In this document: one piece after another, positions 38,698 to 47,255 of the stretch | Numbering within the stretch: the first letter of the stretch is position 1 | Layout of the letters: every line of letters starts with the position of its first letter | Source of the DNA: CALBPI01 sp963922335 | Lineage (GTDB): Bacteria > Pseudomonadota > Gammaproteobacteria > Steroidobacterales > Woeseiaceae | NCBI GenBank assembly: GCA_963922335.1 | Contig: CAWUIB010000004.1 | Location: 124,001-188,000 of the forward strand | Direction of reading: 5' to 3' | Length of the DNA: 64,000 nucleotides | Translations under genes and position numbers: made by a program | Notes under the pieces: generated by a model | What the model saw: the letters and a program-made list of their open reading frames with translations, nothing else | Databases searched by the model: none | What the model was told of the DNA's origin: nothing

Positions 38698-41199
38698 ATG
38701 AGCAAGAACCTGGTCATCGTCGAATCGCCGGCGAAAGCGAAAACCATTGAGAAGTATCTCGGCAAGGATTTTTCCGTGCTCGCTTCTTATGGACATGTCC
38801 GGGACCTGATTCCGAAAGAAGGTGCGGTCGACCCCACGCAGGGCTACCGGATGCAATACCGGGTCATCGATCGCAACGAAAAGCACGTGAATGCGATCGT
38901 GCGAGCCCTGAAAAAATCCGATGCGCTTTACCTCGCGACTGACCCCGACCGCGAAGGCGAGGCCATCTCCTGGCATCTATACGAGTTGCTGCAGGAGAAA
39001 AACGCACTCGGTGACAAGCCGGTCCACCGGGTCGTGTTCTACGAAATTACGCGCCAAGCTGTACAGGAAGCCATTGCGAATCCACGCGGCCTTTCCAATG
39101 AACTGGTTAATGCCCAACAGGCAAGACGTGCGCTCGACTATCTGGTCGGCTTCAACCTGTCGCCGTTGCTGTGGCGAAAAGTACAGCCGGGCCTGTCCGC
39201 GGGACGTGTGCAGTCACCCGCGCTTCGGATGATTGTTGAGCGCGAGCAGGAGATCGAAGCGTTCAAGCCGCGCGAGTACTGGTCAGTCGAAGCCGATGTC
39301 GAGAAATCTGAACAACCCTTCATGGCGCGACTGACAACCTATCAGGGCGACAAGGTCGAGCAGTTCAGCTTCGAGAACGAAACGGCGGCGATGGGGGTCC
39401 ACTCGGCGCTGACAACGGCCGCCGGTGGTCAGCTTCATGTGCAAGCGATCACGCGCAAGCAACGTCGGCGTAATCCAACCGCCCCGTTCACGACTTCGAC
39501 TCTGCAACAGGAAGCCTCACGCAAGCTTGGCTTCAACACGCAGCGCACGATGCGCACCGCGCAAAAACTCTATGAAGGTATCGACATTCCTGGCGAGGGA
39601 ACGGTTGGTCTGATCACCTACATGCGAACCGACTCACCGTCGATCGCACAGGTGGCGATCGATGAGATCCGCGGTGTCATTGTCGATCGATACGGCAAGG
39701 AGAACCTGCCGGAGGCACAACGCGAATATCGGACGAAGTCCAAGAACGCACAAGAAGCGCACGAAGCCATCCGGCCCACATCGGCAAGTCGCGACCCGGA
39801 GAGTCTCCGAGCGGCCCTCGACGAGGATCAATACAAACTTTACGGGTTGATTTGGCGGCGCAGTGTTGCATCACAAATGGTGCCGGCCGTGTTCGACACG
39901 GTGGCCGTTGACCTTGTACCAGGTGCCGTTGGCGGAGACGGCGCGGCCACCGGGACTTTCCGTGCGAACGGATCGATCCTGGTGCATCCGGGCTTCATGG
40001 CGGTCTATCAGGAAGGGCGCGAAGAACAGGCGGCCGATGAGAACGACCGACGTCTGCCGCCGCTTGAGGAAGGCGACATGGTTTCGCTGAAGGAGCTCCG
40101 CGCAGATCAACACTTCACGGAACCACCACCGCGCTACTCGGAAGCTAGCCTGGTAAAGGCGCTCGAGGAATACGGTATCGGCCGTCCCTCGACCTACGCC
40201 AGCATCATCTCGACACTGAAAAACCGCGAGTACGTGGAAATGGACGGCCGGCGGTTCCTGCCGACGGATATCGGGCGTATCGTCAACGGCTTCCTGACCG
40301 ATCACTTCACCCAGTACGTCGACTACGAGTTCACGGCACGGATGGAAGACGATCTCGATGCGGTCTCGCGCGGTGACCGTGATTGGGTACCCTTACTTGA
40401 CGAATTCTGGCAGCCGTTTCATCGCCAGGTAGATGACAAGGACAAGAGCGTCACTCGCGAACAGGTTGCGCAATCACGTGAGCTCGGCACCGACCCGAAA
40501 TCGGGCAAACCCGTCTCAGTGCGGATGGGACGTTTCGGACCGTTCGTCCAGATCGGCACCAAAGACGACGAGGAGAAACCGAAATTCGCGGGACTTAGAC
40601 CTGGCCAGAAGATGAATGACATCGATCTGGAGACCGCGCTCGACTTATTCCAGCTACCGCGCAAGCTCGGCGAGACTCCCGAGGGTGAGGCCGTATCGGC
40701 GAGCATCGGACGGTTCGGTCCCTACGTCCGCTACGACAATAAATTCGTGTCGATTAAAGGTGATGATGATCCTTACACGATTACTCTGGAAAGAGCGCTG
40801 GAAGTCATCAAGGAGAAAAAAATCGCCGACGCAAACCGGCTGATTCTCGATTTCCCAGACGAAGGTATCCAGGTGCTGAACGGCCGGTATGGCCCCTACA
40901 TCACCAACAAGAAGAAGAACGCGAAAATCCCGAAGGACCGTGAGCCGAAGTCTCTGACGCTCGAAGAGTGCGTTGAATTGCTTGCTCAGGCGCCTGAGCG
41001 AGGACGTCGCGGCAAGAAAACAACCAAAAAGACAGCCGCTGCCGACTCGGATGGTGCGTCCAAGAAAAAGACCACCAAGAAAAAGGCAAAGAAGAAAACC
41101 GCCAAGAAGAAAACTACAAAAAAGAAAGTAGCGAAAAAGAAGACCACTAAGAAAAAGACGGCTAAGAAAAAGACCGCGAGTAAGAAAACATCGACTTGA
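38698..41199 (+). CDS. topA: DNA topoisomerase I (type IA) with lysine-rich tail
   Basis: It relaxes negative supercoils. 833 residues from ATG 38698. An N-terminal TOPRIM domain (LVIVESPAKAKTIEKYLG, TDPDREGEAISWH) is followed by the active-site Tyr in ITYMRTDSPS (about 307-308) and C-terminal beta repeats (MGRFGPFVQIG, IGRFGPYVRYD, NGRYGPYITN). No Cys4 zinc ribbons are present; only one Cys occurs after the repeats. Instead the last 65 residues (from about 770) are a low-complexity tail of Lys, Thr and Ala, in units such as KKKTTKKK and AKKKT. Such tails bind DNA and replace the zinc fingers in some lineages. An upstream extension to 38599 runs through the terminator and is not real. Confidence 0.96.
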   Translation: MSKNLVIVESPAKAKTIEKYLGKDFSVLASYGHVRDLIPKEGAVDPTQGYRMQYRVIDRNEKHVNAIVRALKKSDALYLATDPDREGEAISWHLYELLQEKNALGDKPVHRVVFYEITRQAVQEAIANPRGLSNELVNAQQARRALDYLVGFNLSPLLWRKVQPGLSAGRVQSPALRMIVEREQEIEAFKPREYWSVEADVEKSEQPFMARLTTYQGDKVEQFSFENETAAMGVHSALTTAAGGQLHVQAITRKQRRRNPTAPFTTSTLQQEASRKLGFNTQRTMRTAQKLYEGIDIPGEGTVGLITYMRTDSPSIAQVAIDEIRGVIVDRYGKENLPEAQREYRTKSKNAQEAHEAIRPTSASRDPESLRAALDEDQYKLYGLIWRRSVASQMVPAVFDTVAVDLVPGAVGGDGAATGTFRANGSILVHPGFMAVYQEGREEQAADENDRRLPPLEEGDMVSLKELRADQHFTEPPPRYSEASLVKALEEYGIGRPSTYASIISTLKNREYVEMDGRRFLPTDIGRIVNGFLTDHFTQYVDYEFTARMEDDLDAVSRGDRDWVPLLDEFWQPFHRQVDDKDKSVTREQVAQSRELGTDPKSGKPVSVRMGRFGPFVQIGTKDDEEKPKFAGLRPGQKMNDIDLETALDLFQLPRKLGETPEGEAVSASIGRFGPYVRYDNKFVSIKGDDDPYTITLERALEVIKEKKIADANRLILDFPDEGIQVLNGRYGPYITNKKKNAKIPKDREPKSLTLEECVELLAQAPERGRRGKKTTKKTAAADSDGASKKKTTKKKAKKKTAKKKTTKKKVAKKKTTKKKTAKKKTASKKTST

Positions 41200-41201
41200 T
41201 G

Positions 41202-41213
41202 CCCGCGCGCGGG
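41202..41213. repeat. 12-bp GC palindrome after topA
   Basis: CCCGCGCGCGGG begins 2 bases after the topA stop. There is no T-run, so it is unlikely to be an intrinsic terminator. Confidence 0.3.
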
Positions 41214-41236
41214 ATCACCACAACGAGAGGAGTTGG

Positions 41237-42175
41237 ATGATGAAAATTACCAGCGTCGACTACAGAATCCCGGCTATCTTTGCGGTTGCTGCCCTTCTGG
41301 GCGGATGCGGCGGCGAACCCGATGCACCTGAAGCGTCTGCGTCGGCAGAGGCCGCTGCAGAACAACCCGCAGTACCTTCCAATACCGAGCTCCTCGATAC
41401 GGTGCTCGCCGCTCAACCGGAGGAGGCGCAAGCACGCTACCCTTTCCGAAATCCTAGAGCGACGTTGAATTTCTTCGGCATCGAACCTGGCATGACCGTC
41501 GTCGAAGCACTTCCCGGCGGTGGCTGGTATTCGAAGATCCTGATTCCGTATCTCGGCTCTGAGGGTCAGTTGGTCGGAGTCGACTACGCGATGGATATGT
41601 GGCCATTGTTCGGCGGGATGTCTGAGGAAGCGATCGAAAAGCGTAAGACCTGGACCACTACCTGGGTCGAAGGCACTCGTGAATGGGGTGAAGGCGCATC
41701 GGTATCGGCGTTTGTTTTCGGCAGCGTGGACGAGACCGTGAGCGAGACGGCGGATGCGGTACTCATGATCCGCGCCTTACACAATCTCAACCGTTTTGAA
41801 TCTCAGGGAGGGTTTCGTACCCAGGCTCTGACCGATGCTTTCGAGGTACTCAAGCCGGGTGGCGTGCTGGGTATCGTGCAGCACCGCGCACCAGCAGACG
41901 CCTCTGACGATTGGGCAGATGGTAGTAACGGTTATTTGAAACAAGCCAGCGTTATTGAAGCTGTCGAGGCGGTCGGTTTCGAGCTGGTGGAATCGAGCGA
42001 AATCAATGCCAACGAAGCGGACGTGCCGACCGAGGACGATTTCGTCTGGCGATTGCCACCAACGCTGGGTACATCACGCGACGACGAAACCTTGCGAGCG
42101 GAAATGACCGCCATCGGTGAGTCAGACCGGATGACACTCAAATTCCGCAAACCGGTAGCCAGCTCGGGCGATTAA
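41237..42175 (+). CDS. Exported methyltransferase-like lipoprotein
   Basis: 312 residues. GAGAGGAG precedes ATGATG at 41237. The N-terminus carries a lipoprotein signal with lipobox LLGGC, then an Ala/Glu-rich linker. From about residue 70 a class I AdoMet-methyltransferase fold is visible: TVVEALPGGGWYSKILIPYL in the place of motif I, LVGVDYAMD as motif II, and LKPGGVLGIVQH as a later strand. Motif I departs from the usual D/E-x-G-x-G. A methyltransferase outside the cytoplasm has no obvious supply of AdoMet, so it may use another ligand or be non-catalytic. The gene occupies the spot between topA and hemF. Confidence 0.8.
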   Translation: MMKITSVDYRIPAIFAVAALLGGCGGEPDAPEASASAEAAAEQPAVPSNTELLDTVLAAQPEEAQARYPFRNPRATLNFFGIEPGMTVVEALPGGGWYSKILIPYLGSEGQLVGVDYAMDMWPLFGGMSEEAIEKRKTWTTTWVEGTREWGEGASVSAFVFGSVDETVSETADAVLMIRALHNLNRFESQGGFRTQALTDAFEVLKPGGVLGIVQHRAPADASDDWADGSNGYLKQASVIEAVEAVGFELVESSEINANEADVPTEDDFVWRLPPTLGTSRDDETLRAEMTAIGESDRMTLKFRKPVASSGD

Positions 42176-42188
42176 CCGGTTTTTCCAT

Positions 42189-42210
42189 CGCGGCCGCAGC
42201 TGCGGCCGCG
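42189..42210. repeat. Perfect 22-bp GC palindrome upstream of hemF
   Basis: CGCGGCCGCAG followed directly by its reverse complement. It lies between the methyltransferase-like gene and hemF and contains two overlapping-class GCGGCCGC octamers. As RNA it would form a strong hairpin without a T-run; as DNA it could be an operator. Confidence 0.6.
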
Positions 42211-42290
42211 GTGCCGAACCGTTACACTATCCACGTCATTGATGGTTGACGCGACGCGGGGGCGCGACGCTCAACAAATGGGGACGGGAT

Positions 42291-43226
42291 ATGCAAAGCT
42301 TTGAGGAACAGCTCGCGCAGGTGCGCGAGTACCTGATCGATCTGCAACAACGCATCACGAGCGAAGTTGCGGTACTGGACGGAAAAGCGTCATTTGCCAC
42401 CGACGCCTGGGAGCGACCCGGCGGCGGGGGCGGTCAATCCATGATCCTGCAGAACGGCGCTCTGATGGAGCAGGCCGGCGTCGGATACTCGCACGTGATG
42501 GGTGACGGATTACCGCCGAGCGCCACAAAAGCAAGACCCGAACTCGCCGGGCGACGATTTGAGGCAGCCGGGGTGTCGCTGGTGTTCCATCCGGAGAATC
42601 CCTATATCCCCACCACGCACGCGAACGTACGTTGCTTCGCCGCCTTGGCGGAGAATGAAGCGCCCGTCTGGTGGTTCGGTGGCGGATTCGATTTGACCCC
42701 GTTCTATCCTTTTGCAGAAGACGTGCACGAGTGGCATCAAACGGCCAAAGCGGCTTGTGAACCGTTTGGGGCGGAAGTCTACCCGGCGCACAAGGCATGG
42801 TGTGATGAGTACTTCAACTTGCCACACCGTGGCGAAACCCGCGGTGTCGGTGGTCTGTTCTTCGATGACCTGAATGAATGGGGCTTCGATCAGTGCTTCG
42901 CTTATCTGCGCAGCGTCGGTGACCACTTCATGAAGGCGTACGCGCCGATCGTCGAGCGTCGCCGAAATACGCCGTACGGTGAACGGGAGCGCCAATTCCA
43001 GCTTTATCGACGAGGTCGCTACGTCGAATTCAACCTCGTCTACGATCGCGGAACCCTGTTCGGACTGCAGTCCGGAGGACGCACGGAGTCGATTCTGATG
43101 TCGCTACCACCGCAAGTAAGGTGGCAGTACGGCTATCAGCCCGAAGCCGGAAGCCCGGAAGCTGAATTGACCGAGCAATGGCTCAAACCTCGTGACTGGC
43201 TGCAGGAACTAGCCCCGGCTGCTTGA
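42291..43226 (+). CDS. hemF: Coproporphyrinogen III oxidase, oxygen-dependent
   Basis: It converts coproporphyrinogen III to protoporphyrinogen IX using O2. 311 residues from ATG 42291. Family motifs include FATDAWERPGGGGGQSMILQ, NPYIPTTHANVRCF, WWFGGGFDLTPFYPF, HKAWCDEYFNLPHRGETRG and ERQFQLYRRGRYVEFNLVYD; longer ones are shortened here. An in-frame TTG at 42246 is less likely. With hemH and hemB it makes three haem-synthesis genes in this window. The O2-dependent form implies aerobic growth. Confidence 0.95.
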   Translation: MQSFEEQLAQVREYLIDLQQRITSEVAVLDGKASFATDAWERPGGGGGQSMILQNGALMEQAGVGYSHVMGDGLPPSATKARPELAGRRFEAAGVSLVFHPENPYIPTTHANVRCFAALAENEAPVWWFGGGFDLTPFYPFAEDVHEWHQTAKAACEPFGAEVYPAHKAWCDEYFNLPHRGETRGVGGLFFDDLNEWGFDQCFAYLRSVGDHFMKAYAPIVERRRNTPYGERERQFQLYRRGRYVEFNLVYDRGTLFGLQSGGRTESILMSLPPQVRWQYGYQPEAGSPEAELTEQWLKPRDWLQELAPAA

Positions 43227-43288
43227 GACGAATCTTGCGTTAAGGGTGCGAGGCCGGCTACCGTTTGGGTTTTCCCGAACGACTGCTT

Positions 43289-43993
43289 ATGAAGTCCGAA
43301 CCTTCCCGCGAGCTGCGCCCGCCGCACCGACTTGCCACGCTATTGGAGTTTCGCGCTCCACTTGATGCACTGACGCTAGCTATGCGCTGGCCTTCGTTGG
43401 TCAGCGCCCCGAAAGGCGACGGACGACCGGTCCTCCTCCTGCCCGGACTCGGCGCGAGCCCACGATCCATGTGGCCACTCAAACAATATTTGCGCCGATT
43501 GGGATATGACGCACAAGACTGGGCACTCGGGCGTAACCGCGGGCGCGTCGAGTGGATGGTCAGCAAGATGGCCGATCAGGTCGAGTCACTGGCCGAGTCC
43601 CGGGATTCGGTGACGCTGATCGGCTGGAGCCTTGGCGGCGTGGTAGCTCGGGAACTCGCGCGCTTGCATCCGGAGGACGTGCGTGAAGTGATCACGTTTG
43701 GTACACCCGTGATGGGCGGACCAAAATATACCGCTATGGCGGAGCGTTTTGCGGAAGGCGGATCACAGGATCTCGACCGATTCGAACGCGCTGTGCACGA
43801 ACGCAATCTGATCGGGTTCGATCAACCGATCACTTCGATCTACAGCAAGCTCGACGGGGTTGTAGGCTGGCGCGCATCCATTGATCACTACAACCCACAG
43901 GCACGCAACATCGAAGTGATTGGCGCTCACCTCGGACTGGGTATCAACGCATCGGTCTGGCGGATCATCGCCGACACGCTAGCCAAGTCCTGA
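43289..43993 (+). CDS. Alpha/beta hydrolase (lipase/PGAP1-like)
   Basis: 234 residues from ATG 43289. RPVLLLPGLGASPRSMWPLK is the oxyanion region, VTLIGWSLGGVVARELAR holds the nucleophile Ser (GWSLG), and GAHLGLGIN supplies the likely catalytic His; the Asp is probably in the SKLDGVVGW strand. There is no signal peptide, so it is cytoplasmic. The closest look is to short-chain esterase/lipase-like proteins. The substrate is unknown. It follows hemF by 62 bases. Confidence 0.78.
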   Translation: MKSEPSRELRPPHRLATLLEFRAPLDALTLAMRWPSLVSAPKGDGRPVLLLPGLGASPRSMWPLKQYLRRLGYDAQDWALGRNRGRVEWMVSKMADQVESLAESRDSVTLIGWSLGGVVARELARLHPEDVREVITFGTPVMGGPKYTAMAERFAEGGSQDLDRFERAVHERNLIGFDQPITSIYSKLDGVVGWRASIDHYNPQARNIEVIGAHLGLGINASVWRIIADTLAKS

Positions 43994-44004
43994 CGACCGG
44001 CGAA

Positions 44005-44646
44005 CTAATCGATCGTGAATTGCTTTCCCAGCGCAGCACAGACGCTGTAACGGGGGCAGTCGATCACGTGGTCATTCACCATACCGATCGCCTGCATATA
44101 GGCATAGATCGTCGTTGAACCCACAAAGCGAAAGCCTCGACGTTTCAGGTCGCGACTGATCGCATCCGAGGTTTTTGTCGTTGTCGGGCAATCGGATTGC
44201 ACTTGCCAAGCGTTCTGAACCGGCCGGTTGTCGACAAAGGCCCACAAGTATTTCGCAAAGCCGTCGTATTCCTCTTGCAGCTCAAGAAATCGCTGCGCAT
44301 TGGACACGGTCGCCGCAATCTTCAGGCGATTGCGGACGATACCGGCGTCGAGACGCAACGCTTCGCAGCGCGCATCTGAAAAACGCGCCACTTGTTCGGG
44401 GTCGAAATTCGCGAACGCTCGCTCATAGCCTGCCCGTTTGTGGAGAATCGTGCTCCACGACAGTCCAGCTTGTGCCGATTCAAGTACGAGAAACTCGAAA
44501 AGCACCCGATCATCCGCGACAGGGACGCCCCATTCCGTGTCGTGGTATTCGAGATAGGCATCGCTGACACCCAACGCCCAGGGACAGGCGCTTCTTAACG
44601 AGGACACACCGACTCCGTGATGCTGCTCATCGATTTGGTTTTCCAT
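44005..44646 (-). CDS. tag: DNA-3-methyladenine glycosylase I
   Basis: It removes 3-methyladenine from DNA. 213 residues. The four zinc ligands of the family are in place: C21 (CPWAL), H35 (EYHDTEWG), H193 and C197 (NDHVIDC). VLESAQAGLSWSTILHKRAG carries the catalytic Glu. The N-terminal 15 residues are an extra polar extension. It converges on the hydrolase gene with 11 bases between. Confidence 0.94.
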   Translation of the reverse strand: MENQIDEQHHGVGVSSLRSACPWALGVSDAYLEYHDTEWGVPVADDRVLFEFLVLESAQAGLSWSTILHKRAGYERAFANFDPEQVARFSDARCEALRLDAGIVRNRLKIAATVSNAQRFLELQEEYDGFAKYLWAFVDNRPVQNAWQVQSDCPTTTKTSDAISRDLKRRGFRFVGSTTIYAYMQAIGMVNDHVIDCPRYSVCAALGKQFTID

Positions 44647-44755
44647 GTTTCTGCCTTCCGCAATTCACGTGCGGTCCAGCGTGACCCATCAGGGGTACGC
44701 CTGCTGACAAGAAACTCACACGAAGCAGCAATAACGCAGCGAAGCTCACCAAGCG

Positions 44756-45553
44756 TTAGATCGAAATACCCAGTGTGTCGCTCGAAGCCTTCCGTACCGC
44801 CTCAACGCTTGCGGAATCACGACCGATGATGGCAACGCTACCGCCATCGCCGGCCGGCATGATGATGCCTTCAAAACCACCACTCATGATCGACATGGGA
44901 CCATCAACCATTTGATTCGGCATAACGAGGATCGTGACCGGCCCGTTCTCACCCTGCACCACCAGGTGGGGAATCAACTCGCCGTTGATCACGCAGCTTT
45001 TCGCGTAGCTGATCGGTCCCGGCGTGCTCACCATACGAGCACCTGCCGGTTCGAGTACGTTACTTACACGTTCGATCGACAGACTGACGTCCGAAGGCTG
45101 CATGCTGGAAAGCTCAGGACCGAGGTGCTCGATGACTTCGGCGATCAGGTCTTCACCGCCGAGACCCGGAACTACTGTCTGTACCTCCGGCTGGCGAACA
45201 ACCAGACCGACGACCAGCGCGAGACAGGCCGCGAGACCAATCCATGCGGGAACCGCGAAACGACTCGCGGGCGCTGCCTTTTTCTGCAGTGGCACGACGT
45301 TGTCGGACGACTGCACTACCTCGTCGACCGATGCGTCCTGCAGGCGAGCCTCCAGCTCGGCCATGTCCGGCACTTGCGCGCGCAGACTATCGGGCACAGA
45401 AACACCCAAGGCCTGCACCAGTTGCTGCTCCAGCAGTGCCGCCTTGCGCTTCAGCGCTCGAGACTCCGGGCACGATTGCGCCTTCGCCGCGATCTCGTCG
45501 GAATCACGGTTGGGTTCGGACAACACCGAAAACTCAAATTCTTTAAAGTCCAT
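44756..45553 (-). CDS. Anti-sigma factor-like membrane protein (DUF3379 family)
   Basis: 265 residues from ATG 45553. A cytoplasmic part with LKRKAALLEQQLVQALGVSVP comes first, then a single membrane helix (PAWIGLAACLALVVGLVV) and a periplasmic domain of about 130 residues. The DUF3379 family normally sits right after an RpoE-like sigma gene. Here its ATG shares one base with the sigma stop (TGATG). It probably holds the sigma factor at the membrane until an envelope signal arrives; this is known for similar pairs and inferred here. Confidence 0.82.
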   Translation of the reverse strand: MDFKEFEFSVLSEPNRDSDEIAAKAQSCPESRALKRKAALLEQQLVQALGVSVPDSLRAQVPDMAELEARLQDASVDEVVQSSDNVVPLQKKAAPASRFAVPAWIGLAACLALVVGLVVRQPEVQTVVPGLGGEDLIAEVIEHLGPELSSMQPSDVSLSIERVSNVLEPAGARMVSTPGPISYAKSCVINGELIPHLVVQGENGPVTILVMPNQMVDGPMSIMSGGFEGIIMPAGDGGSVAIIGRDSASVEAVRKASSDTLGISI

Positions 45554-46065
45554 CAACCTTCTCCAAGGTCGAAGTTTTCGATCAACTTCTTACGCGCCCT
45601 GTGCAAACGGGTCAGCACAGCGCCGTTACTCAAATCCATTATCTCGGCAATCTCTTTCGTCGAATGCCCTAGCAAAACCTGCAGAACCAAAGGCTCTCGA
45701 TACTCCGGTTCCAGCTCAAAAATCGCAGCTCGCATGTCGTCGGTGTCGGTGTCCTGCTCTGTTGCCAAATGCAACGTTGGCGCACCCACCAATTCATCGA
45801 TATCCACTGTCTCCAACCGCTTTCTTTCGAAAAAACGGGCGTTCTCCCGGCGCACTATGGTCAACAGCCAGGGTTTCGCAGCCTGATCCTCGCGCAGCGA
45901 GTCGAGCGATTTCCAGGCGCGCATCATCGCATCCTGCACTACATCTTCGGCCAGAGCCGAATCACGGCTTAGCCAATACGCGTAGCGGTAGAGATCCTCT
46001 CGGTGTTCTCCCACCAGTTGCTCGAATCGGCGCTGGCGTGCCGCATCGCTCGCTGTACGTTGCAT
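45553..46065 (-). CDS. ECF sigma factor, RpoE-like
   Basis: 170 residues. Region 2 is DLYRYAYWLSRDSALAEDVVQ with AMMRAWKSL (-10 recognition), and region 4 is LEPEYREPLVLQVL with STKEIAEIMDLSNGAVLTRLHRA (-35 recognition). A short acidic linker joins them. It is paired with the anti-sigma gene downstream and is divergent from hemB. The promoters it serves cannot be named; the gene's own upstream region has no clear RpoE-type GGAACTT/TCnAA pair. Confidence 0.9.
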   Translation of the reverse strand: MQRTASDAARQRRFEQLVGEHREDLYRYAYWLSRDSALAEDVVQDAMMRAWKSLDSLREDQAAKPWLLTIVRRENARFFERKRLETVDIDELVGAPTLHLATEQDTDTDDMRAAIFELEPEYREPLVLQVLLGHSTKEIAEIMDLSNGAVLTRLHRARKKLIENFDLGEG

Positions 46066-46098
46066 CAGATGACCCAGAGTGATCGCTTTTTATTTCAC

Positions 46099-46122
46099 AC
46101 GGGGCGTTTCGACCCCGTTTTT
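46099..46122 (+). promoter_or_regulatory. Terminator-like hairpin in the rpoE-like/hemB divergent region
   Basis: ACGGGG (46099-46104) pairs with CCCCGT (46113-46118), followed by a T-run on the plus strand. It points toward hemB and no plus-strand gene lies upstream within 2 kb. It could be a leader attenuator of hemB or a hairpin in the sigma gene's leader on the other strand. Confidence 0.3.
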
Positions 46123-46201
46123 CCCCAGAACCCCTACTTTACTTGGACAGCGTCCTCGAATATAGCCACAATCTGGTGTCAGGAACTCAGGACAGCGCGG
46201 C

Positions 46202-47209
46202 ATGCACAACGACAAGACACCCGGTTTCCCGCTCACGCGGATGCGGCGCCGGCGCCGGCACGGCTGGATCAGAGATATGTTGGCGGAACATGCTCTCACC
46301 GCCGCCGATTTCCTCTACCCCGTGTTTGTGCTCGATGGCGAGGGTCGCGAAGAATCGGTGCCCTCGATGCCCGGCGTGGCGCGACGCAGCATCGATCGCT
46401 TGCTGGCACACCTCGAGGATGCGGTAGCGCTTGGTATTCCCGGTGTGGTCCTGTTTCCCGTGATCGATGCCAGTCTGAAAACGCCAGACGGTAGTGCCTG
46501 CCATGCTGATGAAGGCCTGGTTCCGCGCACCATCGACGCAATCAAGTCCCGATTTCCCGATCTCGGCGTCATTACCGACGTCGCGCTCGACCCCTACACG
46601 ACTCACGGTCAGGACGGCATCATCGACGAGGACGGGTATGTTCTGAATGACGTGACGGTGAGCATGCTCGAACGTCAGGCCGTGTGCCATGCAAAAGCCG
46701 GAGCAGACGTGGTGGCGCCATCTGACATGATGGATGGTCGCATCGGCGCAATCCGCAGGGCGTTGGAGGTCAACGGTTACCCGAACACGCTTATCCTCTC
46801 CTATGCCGCGAAGTACGCATCCTGTTACTACGGACCATTCCGTGACGCTGTAGGGTCTGCCGGCAATCTTGGCGGCGGCGGCAAACACAGCTACCAGATG
46901 GACCCCGCCAATGGCCGGGAAGCATTGCGCGAAGTCCAACTCGATATCGATGAAGGCGCCGACCTTGTCATGGTCAAACCGGCGCTGCCGTATCTGGACG
47001 TCATTCGGGATGTTGCTGCCAACTACGAGATCCCGGTATTGGCCTATCAGGTCAGCGGTGAGTACGCGATGCTGGCCGCCGCAGCCGAGAACGGCTGGTT
47101 AGATGGAAAGGCCGCGACGCTCGAAGCGCTACTGTCCATTAAGCGGGCAGGCGCGCGCGCTATTCTCACCTATAGCGCCGTCGATGCGGCGCGCTGGCTG
47201 AGCGAGTAA
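46202..47209 (+). CDS. hemB: Delta-aminolevulinic acid dehydratase (porphobilinogen synthase), Mg-type
   Basis: It joins two aminolevulinic acids to porphobilinogen. 335 residues. The two active-site lysines are in LSYAAKYASCYYGPF (about 203) and VMVKPALPYL (about 258). At the metal site the family's zinc cysteines are replaced by Asp: TDVALDPYTTHGQDG (about 124-138). That is the zinc-independent, magnesium-using type known from Pseudomonas. It is the third haem gene in the window, divergent from the ECF sigma gene. The start ATG 46202 has only a weak ribosome site (CAGGA). Confidence 0.96.
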   Translation: MHNDKTPGFPLTRMRRRRRHGWIRDMLAEHALTAADFLYPVFVLDGEGREESVPSMPGVARRSIDRLLAHLEDAVALGIPGVVLFPVIDASLKTPDGSACHADEGLVPRTIDAIKSRFPDLGVITDVALDPYTTHGQDGIIDEDGYVLNDVTVSMLERQAVCHAKAGADVVAPSDMMDGRIGAIRRALEVNGYPNTLILSYAAKYASCYYGPFRDAVGSAGNLGGGGKHSYQMDPANGREALREVQLDIDEGADLVMVKPALPYLDVIRDVAANYEIPVLAYQVSGEYAMLAAAAENGWLDGKAATLEALLSIKRAGARAILTYSAVDAARWLSE

Positions 47210-47255
47210 ACTCAAGAATCAAAAGAGCGATGGTAGAGCCGCAGGAGCGTTAGAT

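Noticed and set aside
40990..41199. A possible repeat array or CRISPR-like repeat in the A-rich topA end
   Set aside because: The repeats are in-frame Lys/Thr codons of irregular length with no spacers.
44912..46082. Two long plus-strand frames over the sigma/anti-sigma genes
   Set aside because: Their translations are low-complexity and overlap two real coupled genes; sigma regions 2 and 4 are clear on the minus strand.
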